Shown here: in pieces, positions 1 to 7,728 of the stretch
Position numbering within the stretch: position 1 is the stretch's first letter
How the letters are laid out: each line of letters starts with the position of its first letter
Origin: a bacterium
GTDB lineage: Bacteria > Bacteroidota > Bacteroidia > Flavobacteriales > Schleiferiaceae
Direction of reading: 5' to 3'
Assembly (NCBI GenBank): GCA_016125155.1
Contig: WGMI01000010.1
Location: 16,428 to 80,427 of the forward strand
DNA: 64,000 nt
The notes under the pieces: generated by a model
What the model saw: the letters and a program-made list of their open reading frames with translations, nothing else
Told to the model about the DNA's origin: nothing
Database searches by the model: none
Position numbers and translations under genes: made by a program

Positions 1-902
1 CCTCCCAATCCGCCGAGACGGCGAAACACCGGATTGTCTTGGTTGAAGAAAATAAACAAGGCAATGGCAGCCAAAAACCCAAAGAGCACCCCAAAATTGC
101 GCAGATTGAGCCGGAGGCCCACGTAGACCGAGTAGAACAAAAAGCCAATGAGCAAGAACGAAAACAACCCGTTCCGAGAGCCCGAATTGAGGATGATCCA
201 CAAGACCATGAGCAGGGAAGCCCCCGCCCCAAGTCGATACACCGGTTTGTTGCCCGGCTGGAACAACATCAACATGGCATAGGCGCTGATCCCCACCAGC
301 GAAGCGGTGAAGGTGCCATGCCGGCTGTCGCCGAAGTTGAGGTACTCTTGATACCCCTGTGTTACCCCCTTTAAATTCATATAGAGGAACATGATGAAGA
401 GAAAGGGCACTATGATGTTCTTCATGATTTCGAGGCTGTTGCGAATTCCCCCAACCCCTCTTTGGACAAAAAAGGCGTAGATCAAGAAGAAAAAGGCAAT
501 CTGGGCAAGGTTGGTGATGTTGTTGACGATGATGTTGGCCGCCGGGATATCGCCATAGATGTTGCTCAAGGCTATGGCGGTTCCAAAAATGACCATGGCC
601 GTGTATCCGAGAAAAAAGTGCACCATGCGCTTTTCGGCTTTCAAACCCTTAAAAAACAGATCATAACCAATAATAGGCGCTATAAAAATGAGGCTAAGCG
701 TTTCGGTCGGAATGGGGAAATTGTCGGTAAACCCCCCTTCGATGGTCGGAATCAGAAAAAGCGTGGGCATGAGGAAATCCCGGTTCATCATTACGAACGG
801 GATACAAGCCGCAATCAGGGCTGGGGTAGAGCCCAAGAACAGCGCTACGCCTATGGCCGAAACGAATAGAAAAGATTCTATGTTCTTATATTTCAGCCTC
901 AT
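1..902 (-). CDS. O-antigen polymerase/ligase-like membrane protein (partial, C-terminus outside window)
   Basis: This open frame starts at ATG 902 and runs off the left edge of the window, giving about 300 residues with no stop. It is strongly hydrophobic, with repeated membrane segments such as FLFVSAIGVALFLG near the start and FGVLFGFLAAIALFIFF near the cut end. A loop carries NSGSRNGLFSF, which resembles the short polar motif seen in Wzy/O-antigen ligase proteins. The start overlaps the flippase stop as ATGA, so the two are translationally coupled. Its place at the end of an exopolysaccharide operon with a flippase, co-polymerase kinase and export lipoprotein fits a Wzy-type polymerase in the inner membrane. 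That role is inference: polymerases are poorly conserved and the C-terminal half is missing here. Confidence 0.75.
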   Translation of the reverse strand, partial: MRLKYKNIESFLFVSAIGVALFLGSTPALIAACIPFVMMNRDFLMPTLFLIPTIEGGFTDNFPIPTETLSLIFIAPIIGYDLFFKGLKAEKRMVHFFLGYTAMVIFGTAIALSNIYGDIPAANIIVNNITNLAQIAFFFLIYAFFVQRGVGGIRNSLEIMKNIIVPFLFIMFLYMNLKGVTQGYQEYLNFGDSRHGTFTASLVGISAYAMLMLFQPGNKPVYRLGAGASLLMVLWIILNSGSRNGLFSFLLIGFLFYSVYVGLRLNLRNFGVLFGFLAAIALFIFFNQDNPVFRRLGGLG

Positions 903-2377
903 GGCTTAATTCGAATTCCCGTTTTTTTCCGGATCAATTTCGCCAAACGATCGAGGATCTCACAAGCGGGTTCGCCCAACCATCGGGGGGCGACCCGATA
1001 GAGCACGAGCACCACCCCGGCCGACAAGATCAGACTGAGCGAAGCCGCGAGCAGTCCCCTCCACAAACCACTCCCTTGCAAGCCATATTGGAGCAAAACG
1101 CCGGAAGCGGCAAAGACCGCCATGAGCGGGAGTGACGGCAAAAAGGGACGGTATTGAACCGCCCAGTCCATCCCCACCCTGCGGATGGCCAAGGCCGACA
1201 TATTGAAAAATTGAAAGACCGAAGTGGCCAGAATGGTCCAGGCCACCGCCGAGAGCCCCCAACGAGCGGTCCCGATCAGCGCTGAAAACAAAACCACGGT
1301 GTAGAGAAACTTCTGGAGGGCGCTCCGGTACACAAGTCCTTTGGCGCGGATGATGGAGTCCGTAAGCCGGATGCACACCCGGAACGGAATGGCCAAAAAC
1401 AAAATGCCGAGGGTGGGAATGGCCTCGGTCCATTCGGAGCCCAAGAGCAAGAGGACCACGGGCTCGGCGTGGATAGCGAGCCAGACCGAAATGGGTAGGG
1501 TGAGGAGCAAACTATAGCTCAAATTGCGTTCGTACATCCCAACGAGGCGCTCGTTTTCGTCCTGGATGCGCGACATGGCGGGAAACATCACCTTGTCGAT
1601 CACGTCGCCCAGCATTTTGCCGGGAATCATCATAATGCGATACGAGCGTTCGAACACCCCGAGCATGTTCAAAGGCATGAGCTTGCCGAGCAGCAAGTTG
1701 AGCCCCGAATTGGTCAGATAGTTGTTGATCCGAATCAGGGTGAGCCCCGCTCCGAAGTGAAAGAGCTCGCGGAACTCCGCCTGGCCAAATCCGGCCCCCA
1801 AGCGGAGCGGCGTACGACTCAGGACGATGGCCAGTTGAACAAACTGATAGGCAAGGGTGCCGTACACCAAAGACCACACCCCAGAGCCGGTCAGTGCCGT
1901 GACGACCCCTACCCCCATCCCGATCAAATGGGATAGGTTCTCGACCCAAAAGAGATACTTAAAGTCCATCGCCCTTTGGATGAGGCTCATAGAGCTACTG
2001 GCCGCCGCCGATAGGATAAAACTGAGACACAGTATGGGCAAAATGCCGACCAATTCGGGGCTGTCAAAAAAGTGGGCAATGCCCCCGGCTCCCAAGGCCG
2101 TCGCGGCGTACAAAACCAATCCGACTCCGAGGTTGACATAAAACGAAGTAGAGATGTGCCGAGCGCTCGGATCGCGGTGTTGAATGAGGGCCGGACCCAT
2201 GCCGATCTGCGAAAAGAGCTGGGCGAAATTGACAAAGGAGTTGGCAATGGCCATAAGACCAAAATCTCGGGGATCGAGAATGCGCGCCAAAACGGCGTAA
2301 TAGACCAACTGAATTACCGCCAAACCGAGGACGTTGTACAGTTGCCAAAACAGCGAATTGCGCAAGCCTTTGCCCAT
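899..2377 (-). CDS. Oligosaccharide flippase (Wzx/WzxC-like, MOP superfamily)
   Basis: This 492-residue protein has about 12-14 predicted membrane segments throughout. The N-terminal stretch SLFWQLYNVLGLAVIQLVYY followed by ARILDPRDFGLMA is typical of the WzxC-like branch of polysaccharide flippases. Such proteins move lipid-linked sugar repeat units across the inner membrane. I chose ATG 2377, six bases after the upstream sulfotransferase stop. A TTG at 2410 would add 11 residues and overlap that gene by 28 bases. The downstream polymerase-like gene overlaps its stop as ATGA. Sitting between sulfotransferases and a polymerase, it is the natural exporter of the repeat unit made by this locus. 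The substrate is unknown. Confidence 0.88.
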   Translation of the reverse strand: MGKGLRNSLFWQLYNVLGLAVIQLVYYAVLARILDPRDFGLMAIANSFVNFAQLFSQIGMGPALIQHRDPSARHISTSFYVNLGVGLVLYAATALGAGGIAHFFDSPELVGILPILCLSFILSAAASSSMSLIQRAMDFKYLFWVENLSHLIGMGVGVVTALTGSGVWSLVYGTLAYQFVQLAIVLSRTPLRLGAGFGQAEFRELFHFGAGLTLIRINNYLTNSGLNLLLGKLMPLNMLGVFERSYRIMMIPGKMLGDVIDKVMFPAMSRIQDENERLVGMYERNLSYSLLLTLPISVWLAIHAEPVVLLLLGSEWTEAIPTLGILFLAIPFRVCIRLTDSIIRAKGLVYRSALQKFLYTVVLFSALIGTARWGLSAVAWTILATSVFQFFNMSALAIRRVGMDWAVQYRPFLPSLPLMAVFAASGVLLQYGLQGSGLWRGLLAASLSLILSAGVVLVLYRVAPRWLGEPACEILDRLAKLIRKKTGIRIKP

Positions 2378-2382
2378 CCTGT

Positions 2383-3270
2383 TCAGACTTTGACGTTCTT
2401 TTCCAACCAACGGGCGTAGGCCGACAGCAGAGGATGACTGTCAAAATAGGGCTTACTCTTGTCGTCGTACACAATCGGGCGGCGCTCGAAGCGGGAGGGC
2501 GTGCCGCCAATGCTATGGCTCGAGAGCGGTTCCATATGGGTTGGCAGTCCGGTGGCAGGGGCTTTTTGACCGAGAAAATCAAGCAAAGCCTGCAAGGTCG
2601 ATGCGGTTTCGGTTGCCAGATCCCGATAGTGCAAAGCGAATTTGGCGGCCTCGGGAATGCGGTCCACGACGGCATCGGCAAAGCGATTCTGCAGGGCCAC
2701 CGAGGTGAGGTATTGGAACATCTGAAGCGACGAACCCACCCCGCCTTTGCGGTGTCCAATTTTGGAATAGGCGATTTCGGGAATCGAACGCTTGAGGTGA
2801 ACCACCCGTACCGAATCGGGGCGGGCCTTGTACAGAAAATAACCCTGAAGCGCATCCTTGGAACTGTCGACCAAAACGCGGGCTCCAGAAACCCGACCAA
2901 ATTCGTCGAGTATCCGAAGGCTGTCTTGGGCCACTTCCATGCCCGCAATCGAGAGTTTTGCGATGGCCGCATCGACCGCCTTGGCCACGGGTTCAAACAA
3001 GGCCGGTCCGCTTTCGCGGTGGTCGAGACGGGTGCGGAGTTCGTCGAGTTGGATGGTCTGATGTACCACTCCCCACACGGCGCACGCCCGCACCTCTTGG
3101 GCACACGAGCACTTCCACCCCCATTTTTCGCCCGGGCCTTCGTGCTTCAAATGCCCCTGGAGCATGCGCAATTCGCCCACCGAACCAAAACCTTCCAATT
3201 GCCCGAGAAGGTTCTCGAGCAGGGTAGAGCCTGTGCGCCGATCGGATACGATATACAGTATCTGACTCAT
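2383..3270 (-). CDS. Sulfotransferase family protein (fourth of four)
   Basis: This 295-residue protein opens with SDRRTGSTLLENLL, the 5'-phosphosulfate-binding loop of PAPS-dependent sulfotransferases (R-x-G-S/T core at about residues 9-17). A second motif, VVHLKRSIPEIAYSK, near residue 140 has the arginine and serine expected for the 3'-phosphate-binding strand and helix. No membrane segment is evident, so the protein is probably cytoplasmic and acts on lipid-linked sugar. It begins two bases after the preceding sulfotransferase stop, which indicates one transcript. Its sequence differs clearly from its three neighbours, so this is not a recent duplication. The acceptor sugar cannot be read from the sequence. 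Confidence 0.85.
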   Translation of the reverse strand: MSQILYIVSDRRTGSTLLENLLGQLEGFGSVGELRMLQGHLKHEGPGEKWGWKCSCAQEVRACAVWGVVHQTIQLDELRTRLDHRESGPALFEPVAKAVDAAIAKLSIAGMEVAQDSLRILDEFGRVSGARVLVDSSKDALQGYFLYKARPDSVRVVHLKRSIPEIAYSKIGHRKGGVGSSLQMFQYLTSVALQNRFADAVVDRIPEAAKFALHYRDLATETASTLQALLDFLGQKAPATGLPTHMEPLSSHSIGGTPSRFERRPIVYDDKSKPYFDSHPLLSAYARWLEKNVKV

Positions 3271-3272
3271 TT

Positions 3273-4001
3273 CTAGGGGTTTTTATCCTGAAAACGCTCC
3301 CTTAAAACGGCTTCGTTGGTCAATATCAAACCCCGTTTCTGATCGCTCAGCTTTTCGAGCGTCATCTCCAAAGGTTGTTGGGCGACCTCTAAATGACTGT
3401 TGAGTTCGGCGACAAACCGATCCCATTGGGTGGTCATGTGTTCGTAGGTCAATACCGGGGCATTGCGCTTGGTGGCAAAATCGAGCAGGCGATCGCGCTC
3501 GGCTCGGGCCAAGTCGTACAAGGTCCTAAAGCGATCTTCGGGCACGGAAGCGGAACGGGGCGCCCCCGATGCCAACCCTGAATCGCTGTGGTAGGTGCCG
3601 CTCAACTGGGCTTTAGCCGCGGACAGCGCACTCGCAAAGGCGTCTTGCCGAACCAGCACCAAAAAACGCGGATTCCGCGCTTCGAGGGCAGGGAGCAAGG
3701 CGGGGTTCCATTTGATTTGAGACAGCATGAGCTTAAACCCACACGCCTTGACCCCTCGAGCCGCTTCGGTGTAAAAGCGATCGAGGTGCGCTTTGATGCG
3801 GCCTTGGGCTGCGATTTTGTTCAGGGGCAAATCGAGCTTGCGGAACCCGGTCTGCCAATACCGAAACCGGTATTCTTCGTGGTGAATGCCGGGGGCGTAG
3901 TGAAAGAGCTCTCCGGCAGCAAAGACTTCCGGATGCGTATCGAGCGAGCGAATCAACAGTGTTGAACCCGTTCTCTGGCTGCTCAAGAGCGCGAATTCCA
4001 T
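3273..4001 (-). CDS. Sulfotransferase family protein (third of four)
   Basis: This 242-residue protein starts MEFALLSSQRTGSTLL, placing the PAPS 5'-phosphosulfate loop (S-Q-R-T-G-S-T) within the first 15 residues. FLVLVRQDAFASALS near residue 110 fits the 3'-phosphate site. The N-terminal arrangement, with HPEVFAAGELFHY next, resembles the compact Stf0-like group of bacterial sulfotransferases. It is shorter than the other three in the cluster. The gene starts three bases after the upstream stop and ends two bases before the next start, so the four genes form a tight unit. The substrate is unknown; a sugar hydroxyl of the exopolysaccharide repeat is the contextual guess. Confidence 0.82.
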   Translation of the reverse strand: MEFALLSSQRTGSTLLIRSLDTHPEVFAAGELFHYAPGIHHEEYRFRYWQTGFRKLDLPLNKIAAQGRIKAHLDRFYTEAARGVKACGFKLMLSQIKWNPALLPALEARNPRFLVLVRQDAFASALSAAKAQLSGTYHSDSGLASGAPRSASVPEDRFRTLYDLARAERDRLLDFATKRNAPVLTYEHMTTQWDRFVAELNSHLEVAQQPLEMTLEKLSDQKRGLILTNEAVLRERFQDKNP

Positions 4002-4004
4002 GGA

Positions 4005-4904
4005 TCAGGCGCGTTTCCAGGTACCGAGGTCGCGCCCAATTCGGGTTTCGAGCGCCTCGATCATCGGGCGGTAGTAGTCCACCAACACGGCCCGATCCTC
4101 CGGGCTCATTCTGGGCTTGACGTCTTCTCGGGTCAAAGAACCGGCAAGGCGGGAGCGCAAGGGCTTGGGCAGGGCGCGGAGCAGGGCTTTGGAGCGCGGG
4201 TGGTTGACCGCGTACAGCAACCACGAAAATCGGGCCTTGCGATAGGTGTTTCGCTCGCTTTGCACGGGGATGACAAAGTCTTGGTCGACCCCGATCCAGC
4301 GGTAGATCTGACGCAGATTCCCGAGCAGATCTTTGCGCAGGTCTTCGGTGAGCACAAAGTGAATTTGCTCCTTGGGGAACAGCGATTCGTAGATATCGAG
4401 AACGCGCCCATAGTCGCCCCCTTCCAAATAGGTACGGATGATCTCGCCCGGTTTGTGCGTTCCCTCCAAATGCTCCCGGACCCAGGCTTGCTCGAAGTTC
4501 GGGTCGTCAAAATTGAGCCCTTGTTCGCGGTTGGCCCGGATGGCATCGGCAAAGCCGAGCTTTTCGCTTCCGTTTTCTTTGCGCATCAACCAACCCGAAA
4601 AAGCCCGCTCGGCGGGGTCGCGAAAGCTAAAAATGATCTGAGCCTGAGGGAAATGATGAGCAATGCGCTCGGCGGCGAACCGCAAAAAGGCATAGCTCGG
4701 AGTTGCCTCGCCAGCGGCTTTCACCCCTTGCCGCTCGGGGAATTGGGTTTCGAGATAATGCTCCAGACCGTGGGCATATTCGTTCGAAAAAAACCGGGTC
4801 TCCTTGCGCACCGACATCTGGATTTCCGGGTGCTGACTCAAGTAGAAATACAGCGAGCTCGAAGCGCACTTGGGCGGTCCGGCAACAAAAAAAGTGGGTT
4901 TCAT
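4005..4904 (-). CDS. Sulfotransferase domain protein (second of four)
   Basis: This 299-residue protein begins MKPTFFVAGPPKCASSSLY. The P-P-K-C-A-S-S-S loop is the 5'-phosphosulfate-binding motif in the heparan/carbohydrate sulfotransferase style, and IIFSFRDPAERAFSGW near residue 90 is a clean 3'-phosphate-binding motif. HPEIQMSVRKETRFFS matches the typical substrate-side segment of carbohydrate sulfotransferases. The ATG at 4904 overlaps the stop of the preceding gene as ATGA; the open frame extends further upstream, but that part only mirrors the neighbour. Of the four, this is the most canonical carbohydrate sulfotransferase. It likely transfers sulfate from PAPS to a sugar of the repeat unit before export. 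Confidence 0.9.
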   Translation of the reverse strand: MKPTFFVAGPPKCASSSLYFYLSQHPEIQMSVRKETRFFSNEYAHGLEHYLETQFPERQGVKAAGEATPSYAFLRFAAERIAHHFPQAQIIFSFRDPAERAFSGWLMRKENGSEKLGFADAIRANREQGLNFDDPNFEQAWVREHLEGTHKPGEIIRTYLEGGDYGRVLDIYESLFPKEQIHFVLTEDLRKDLLGNLRQIYRWIGVDQDFVIPVQSERNTYRKARFSWLLYAVNHPRSKALLRALPKPLRSRLAGSLTREDVKPRMSPEDRAVLVDYYRPMIEALETRIGRDLGTWKRA

Positions 4905-5815
4905 TCGAGGGAGGAGCCCAAGGCTCTGGGTTTTACAATGCCGTGAATGGCCTCTACTTGATCGGGGGTAAAGTAGTCGGTATCGGGCCGCACATCGTTG
5001 CGGACGGGGTTGTTGCGCAGATAGCGATCGATCCAAACCGAGGGCTTCAGCCCTGTAAAATGAAGCATCTCTGCCATCGAGCCCCCCGGATCGCGGACAA
5101 AGTCCTCGTAGCGCACTTCGAGCAAGGCGGGGCGCCAACGGGCCGCTTCCATTTCAAAAATCTGGTTCAGCTTTCGGTATTGCAGGGCCCCGAGCAATTC
5201 AGGCTTGCCTGCCAAGGAGTCAGCAAACTGCTGTTCTTCGGGAGAATACGCCCCCTGCCACCACAACTGATCCATGCCCTTGTCTTGCCAAAATTCCACC
5301 TTGAGCCAGCTGCTGATGGTAGGCACCGGGGCTCTGCGGATGTGGATAAACAGGGCGTCGGGAAACAAATCGAGCAAAAAACCCATCCGTGCCGGACCCG
5401 TGAGCTTAAACGCCAATTGCCGGCGCCCCTGCAAACGGACCATCGAATCGAAAAATCCCAAGACCGCTTCTTTTCGGGGTTCGCTTAAGCGCTCGTCCAA
5501 TAAAAATCCCCTCGAAAAATCGACCTCGTTTGCGGTCAAGGCCTCCCACATCGAATAGCTCTCTCCTGGTTTGAAGGCATATCGGTTTAGGAACCCAGCC
5601 TTGTGGAGCTGTTCTTTTTTGCCTTCGTAGCGGTACAAAGGGTTGTCAAAGACCCATCGCACCAATGAGGCCGCGGTTTTTCCTGGAAACAGGTGGTCGT
5701 AATTGCTCGGCCACGCCAAGTGCGGATGCCGAAAGAGGGCCTCAGAGATGATCGTGGTCCCCGAACGCCCGGTGCCAAAAACCACAATGGGTCTCGATAG
5801 TCGGTGTCTGGCCAT
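4901..5815 (-). CDS. Sulfotransferase family protein (first of four)
   Basis: This 304-residue protein carries RPIVVFGTGRSGTTIISEAL at its N-terminus. The G-R-S-G-T-T loop is the standard PAPS 5'-phosphosulfate site. ALFIHIRRAPVPTISSWL around residue 150 supplies the 3'-phosphate site. I chose ATG 5815; a TTG at 5836, overlapping the dehydrogenase stop as TTGA, would add seven residues and is also possible given how often 4-base overlaps occur in this genome. It follows a UDP-sugar dehydrogenase and leads the sulfotransferase run. No PAPS-synthesis genes (cysC, cysN, cysD) lie in the window, so the donor must come from elsewhere in the genome. Confidence 0.87.
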   Translation of the reverse strand: MARHRLSRPIVVFGTGRSGTTIISEALFRHPHLAWPSNYDHLFPGKTAASLVRWVFDNPLYRYEGKKEQLHKAGFLNRYAFKPGESYSMWEALTANEVDFSRGFLLDERLSEPRKEAVLGFFDSMVRLQGRRQLAFKLTGPARMGFLLDLFPDALFIHIRRAPVPTISSWLKVEFWQDKGMDQLWWQGAYSPEEQQFADSLAGKPELLGALQYRKLNQIFEMEAARWRPALLEVRYEDFVRDPGGSMAEMLHFTGLKPSVWIDRYLRNNPVRNDVRPDTDYFTPDQVEAIHGIVKPRALGSSLE

Positions 5816-5832
5816 GGTTCCCGAATGAGCGA

Positions 5833-7131
5833 TCAAAGACGGGCGTCTACCATTGCCGGATCCAAGAAGGATTTAATGTCGAACACCACGTTTTCAGGCT
5901 TTTTGAGCTTGGCTAAATCGAGGTCGGCAAACTGATCGTGGGAAACGGCCAAAACAATGCCGTCGTAGCGCTCTTCAGGCAAGGTCGAAAGCAGTTCCAC
6001 CCCATATTCGTGGCGCACTTCTTCGGGATCGGCCCAGGGATCGTACAGGGTGGTATTGACCCCGAACTCTCCGAATTCCCTGTAAATGTCGATGACCCGC
6101 GTATTGCGAATGTCGGGGCAGTTCTCTTTAAAGGTGAATCCCAACAACAGCACCTTGGAGCCGTTGATACGGATCCCTTTGTGAATCATCATTTTGATGA
6201 CTTTGTTCGCGACAAAATGCCCCATATTGTCGTTGACCCGACGCCCAGATAAAATTACATCGGGCTGATAGCCAAGGGCCTGCGCTTTAAAGGCGAGATA
6301 ATACGGATCGACCCCGATGCAGTGCCCACCCACCAAACCGGGCTTGTATTTCAGAAAATTCCACTTGGTCCCCGCGGCGTCGAGGACGGCCTGGGTATCG
6401 ATGCCCATGCGGTCGAACATCAAGGCGAGTTCGTTGACAAAGGAAATGTTGACGTCCCGCTGGGCATTTTCGATGGCCTTGCTCGCTTCGGCCACCTTCA
6501 TGCTCGGTGCTTTGTGGGTTCCGGCTGTAATGATGGAGGCGTACAAAGCGTCGACAAAATCGGCCGCTTCCGGGGTAGAACCCGAGGTTACTTTTTTGAT
6601 TTTCGTCAAGGTGTTGACCTTGTCTCCCGGGTTGATGCGTTCAGGCGAATAACCGCAATAGAAATCGCGGTTGAACTGTAGTCCGCTGTTCTTTTCGAGC
6701 ACGGGAACGCAGTCTTCTTCGGTGCAACCGGGATAGGTCGTCGATTCGTAAATCACCACATCGCCCTTGGAGAGCACCTTGCCCAAGGCCGTTGAAGCGC
6801 TGATCAAGGGGCGCAAATCGGGGGTTTTGAAATCGTCAATGGGGGTTGGTACCGTGACGATGTACACATTGCAAGCGCTGACCTCTTCGAGGCGGTCGGT
6901 CAAGTACAGCCCCGGGCCCGATTGGGGCGTCAAGACCCCAGGAGCGAGACAGGCTTTGAGCTCGGCCTCGTCTACTTCGAGCGTATGGTCCTTGCCCGAT
7001 CGCAGTTCTTCGACCCTTTTGGTGGAAATGTCGTAGCCCACACAAGGGTATTTATGACTGAATTCCAGCGCCAATGGCAGCCCGACATAACCGAGCCCTA
7101 CTACGCAGATCCGGGCTTCTTTGACATCCAT
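5833..7131 (-). CDS. Nucleotide-sugar dehydrogenase (TviB/WbpO-like UDP-N-acetylhexosamine 6-dehydrogenase)
   Basis: This 432-residue protein has the full three-part architecture of UDP-glucose/UDP-HexNAc dehydrogenases. An N-terminal NAD site (VVGLGYVGLPLALEF) is followed by a central helical region and the catalytic-cysteine motif GGHCIGVDPYYLA near residue 260. The C-terminal part (LLGFTFKENCPDIRNTR) is the UDP-binding domain. The Y-L-A-F-K ending of the catalytic motif and overall length favour the N-acetylgalactosamine/mannosamine branch (TviB, WbpO) over plain UDP-glucose, but substrate is not certain. It makes a UDP-uronate for the exopolysaccharide. ATG 7131 overlaps the upstream TGA and has GGAG eight bases before it; ATG 7143 is an alternative. 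Confidence 0.9.
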   Translation of the reverse strand: MDVKEARICVVGLGYVGLPLALEFSHKYPCVGYDISTKRVEELRSGKDHTLEVDEAELKACLAPGVLTPQSGPGLYLTDRLEEVSACNVYIVTVPTPIDDFKTPDLRPLISASTALGKVLSKGDVVIYESTTYPGCTEEDCVPVLEKNSGLQFNRDFYCGYSPERINPGDKVNTLTKIKKVTSGSTPEAADFVDALYASIITAGTHKAPSMKVAEASKAIENAQRDVNISFVNELALMFDRMGIDTQAVLDAAGTKWNFLKYKPGLVGGHCIGVDPYYLAFKAQALGYQPDVILSGRRVNDNMGHFVANKVIKMMIHKGIRINGSKVLLLGFTFKENCPDIRNTRVIDIYREFGEFGVNTTLYDPWADPEEVRHEYGVELLSTLPEERYDGIVLAVSHDQFADLDLAKLKKPENVVFDIKSFLDPAMVDARL

Positions 7132-7661
7132 CACTCGCTCCATAACAACAAGGGTTTGTAGTCCAGTTTTTCCAAATGTCCTTTAAGTTCCTCAGGCCTC
7201 AGCAACAAATACCTGATTTTTCTGTGCACAATGGGTTCGGCCTTCTCAATGAGGCGAACAAGATAATTGGTATCGATTTCGGAACCGACAAAGACCAGAT
7301 CGATGACATCGGAGGCGATGCCGCGCGCAAAACTGCCTTCGAGATACAATTGCTTCAATCCGCCTATTTTTTCGACAATGCGCACAATGACTTGATCGAG
7401 TCCGATGAACTTCTGGACAATAGACTGCAAATCGCCAAACAAGGGGTGCTTGTGGTTGGCCTTGTAGAGTTTCTTGTTGCCTTCGAAGTGAGAAACGAGT
7501 AAGTCTGCCTCTTCAAATCGGTTCAACTCGATGCGAATGGCATTGGTGCTTTCGCCGAATTCTTGCTCCAAATTCCTCAGATAAGCGCTGTTGCTCCCAT
7601 TCAAAAAGAACTTGAGCAAGAGTTTGAGCCGGGTTTTGGAGGTAATGAGTGTGTCGAGCAA
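7131..7661 (-). CDS. Winged-helix regulator with degenerate nucleotidyltransferase-like domain
   Basis: This 176-residue protein has two parts. Residues 1-75 (SKTRLKLLLKFFLN, then SNAIRIELNRFEEADLL) look like an ArsR-type winged helix. Residues 85-176 contain EGSFARGIASDVIDLVFVG, a variant of the minimal-nucleotidyltransferase signature. The metal-binding aspartates are spaced D-x-x-D instead of D-x-D, so catalysis is doubtful. I recall similar proteins beside sugar dehydrogenases in Bacteroidota polysaccharide loci. A regulatory role for this locus is likely but inferred. The start is TTG 7661, with a TAATTTTG promoter element 19 bases upstream. It overlaps the dehydrogenase start by one base. 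Confidence 0.75.
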   Translation of the reverse strand: MLDTLITSKTRLKLLLKFFLNGSNSAYLRNLEQEFGESTNAIRIELNRFEEADLLVSHFEGNKKLYKANHKHPLFGDLQSIVQKFIGLDQVIVRIVEKIGGLKQLYLEGSFARGIASDVIDLVFVGSEIDTNYLVRLIEKAEPIVHRKIRYLLLRPEELKGHLEKLDYKPLLLWSE

Positions 7662-7680
7662 GTTGCGCCAATTAACTACT

Positions 7681-7688
7681 CAAAATTA
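7681..7688 (-). promoter_or_regulatory. Bacteroidota -7 promoter element for the regulator-dehydrogenase-sulfotransferase unit
   Basis: On the minus strand this reads TAATTTTG, an exact match to the TAnnTTTG -7 element. It sits about 20 bases before the TTG start at 7661 and in the 67-base gap after the oxidoreductase gene. No good TTTG -33 box is found at the usual 19-base spacing. It suggests that the downstream half of the locus can be transcribed separately. Confidence 0.45.
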
Positions 7689-7728
7689 CACCCGTAGAGT
7701 TATCCGATTGTTAAATCTTCAAAGTCGA

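Noticed and set aside
1990..3104. Minus-strand frame of 346 codons across the flippase-sulfotransferase junction
   Set aside because: It is an off-frame shadow on the same strand as two well-supported genes and has no motif.
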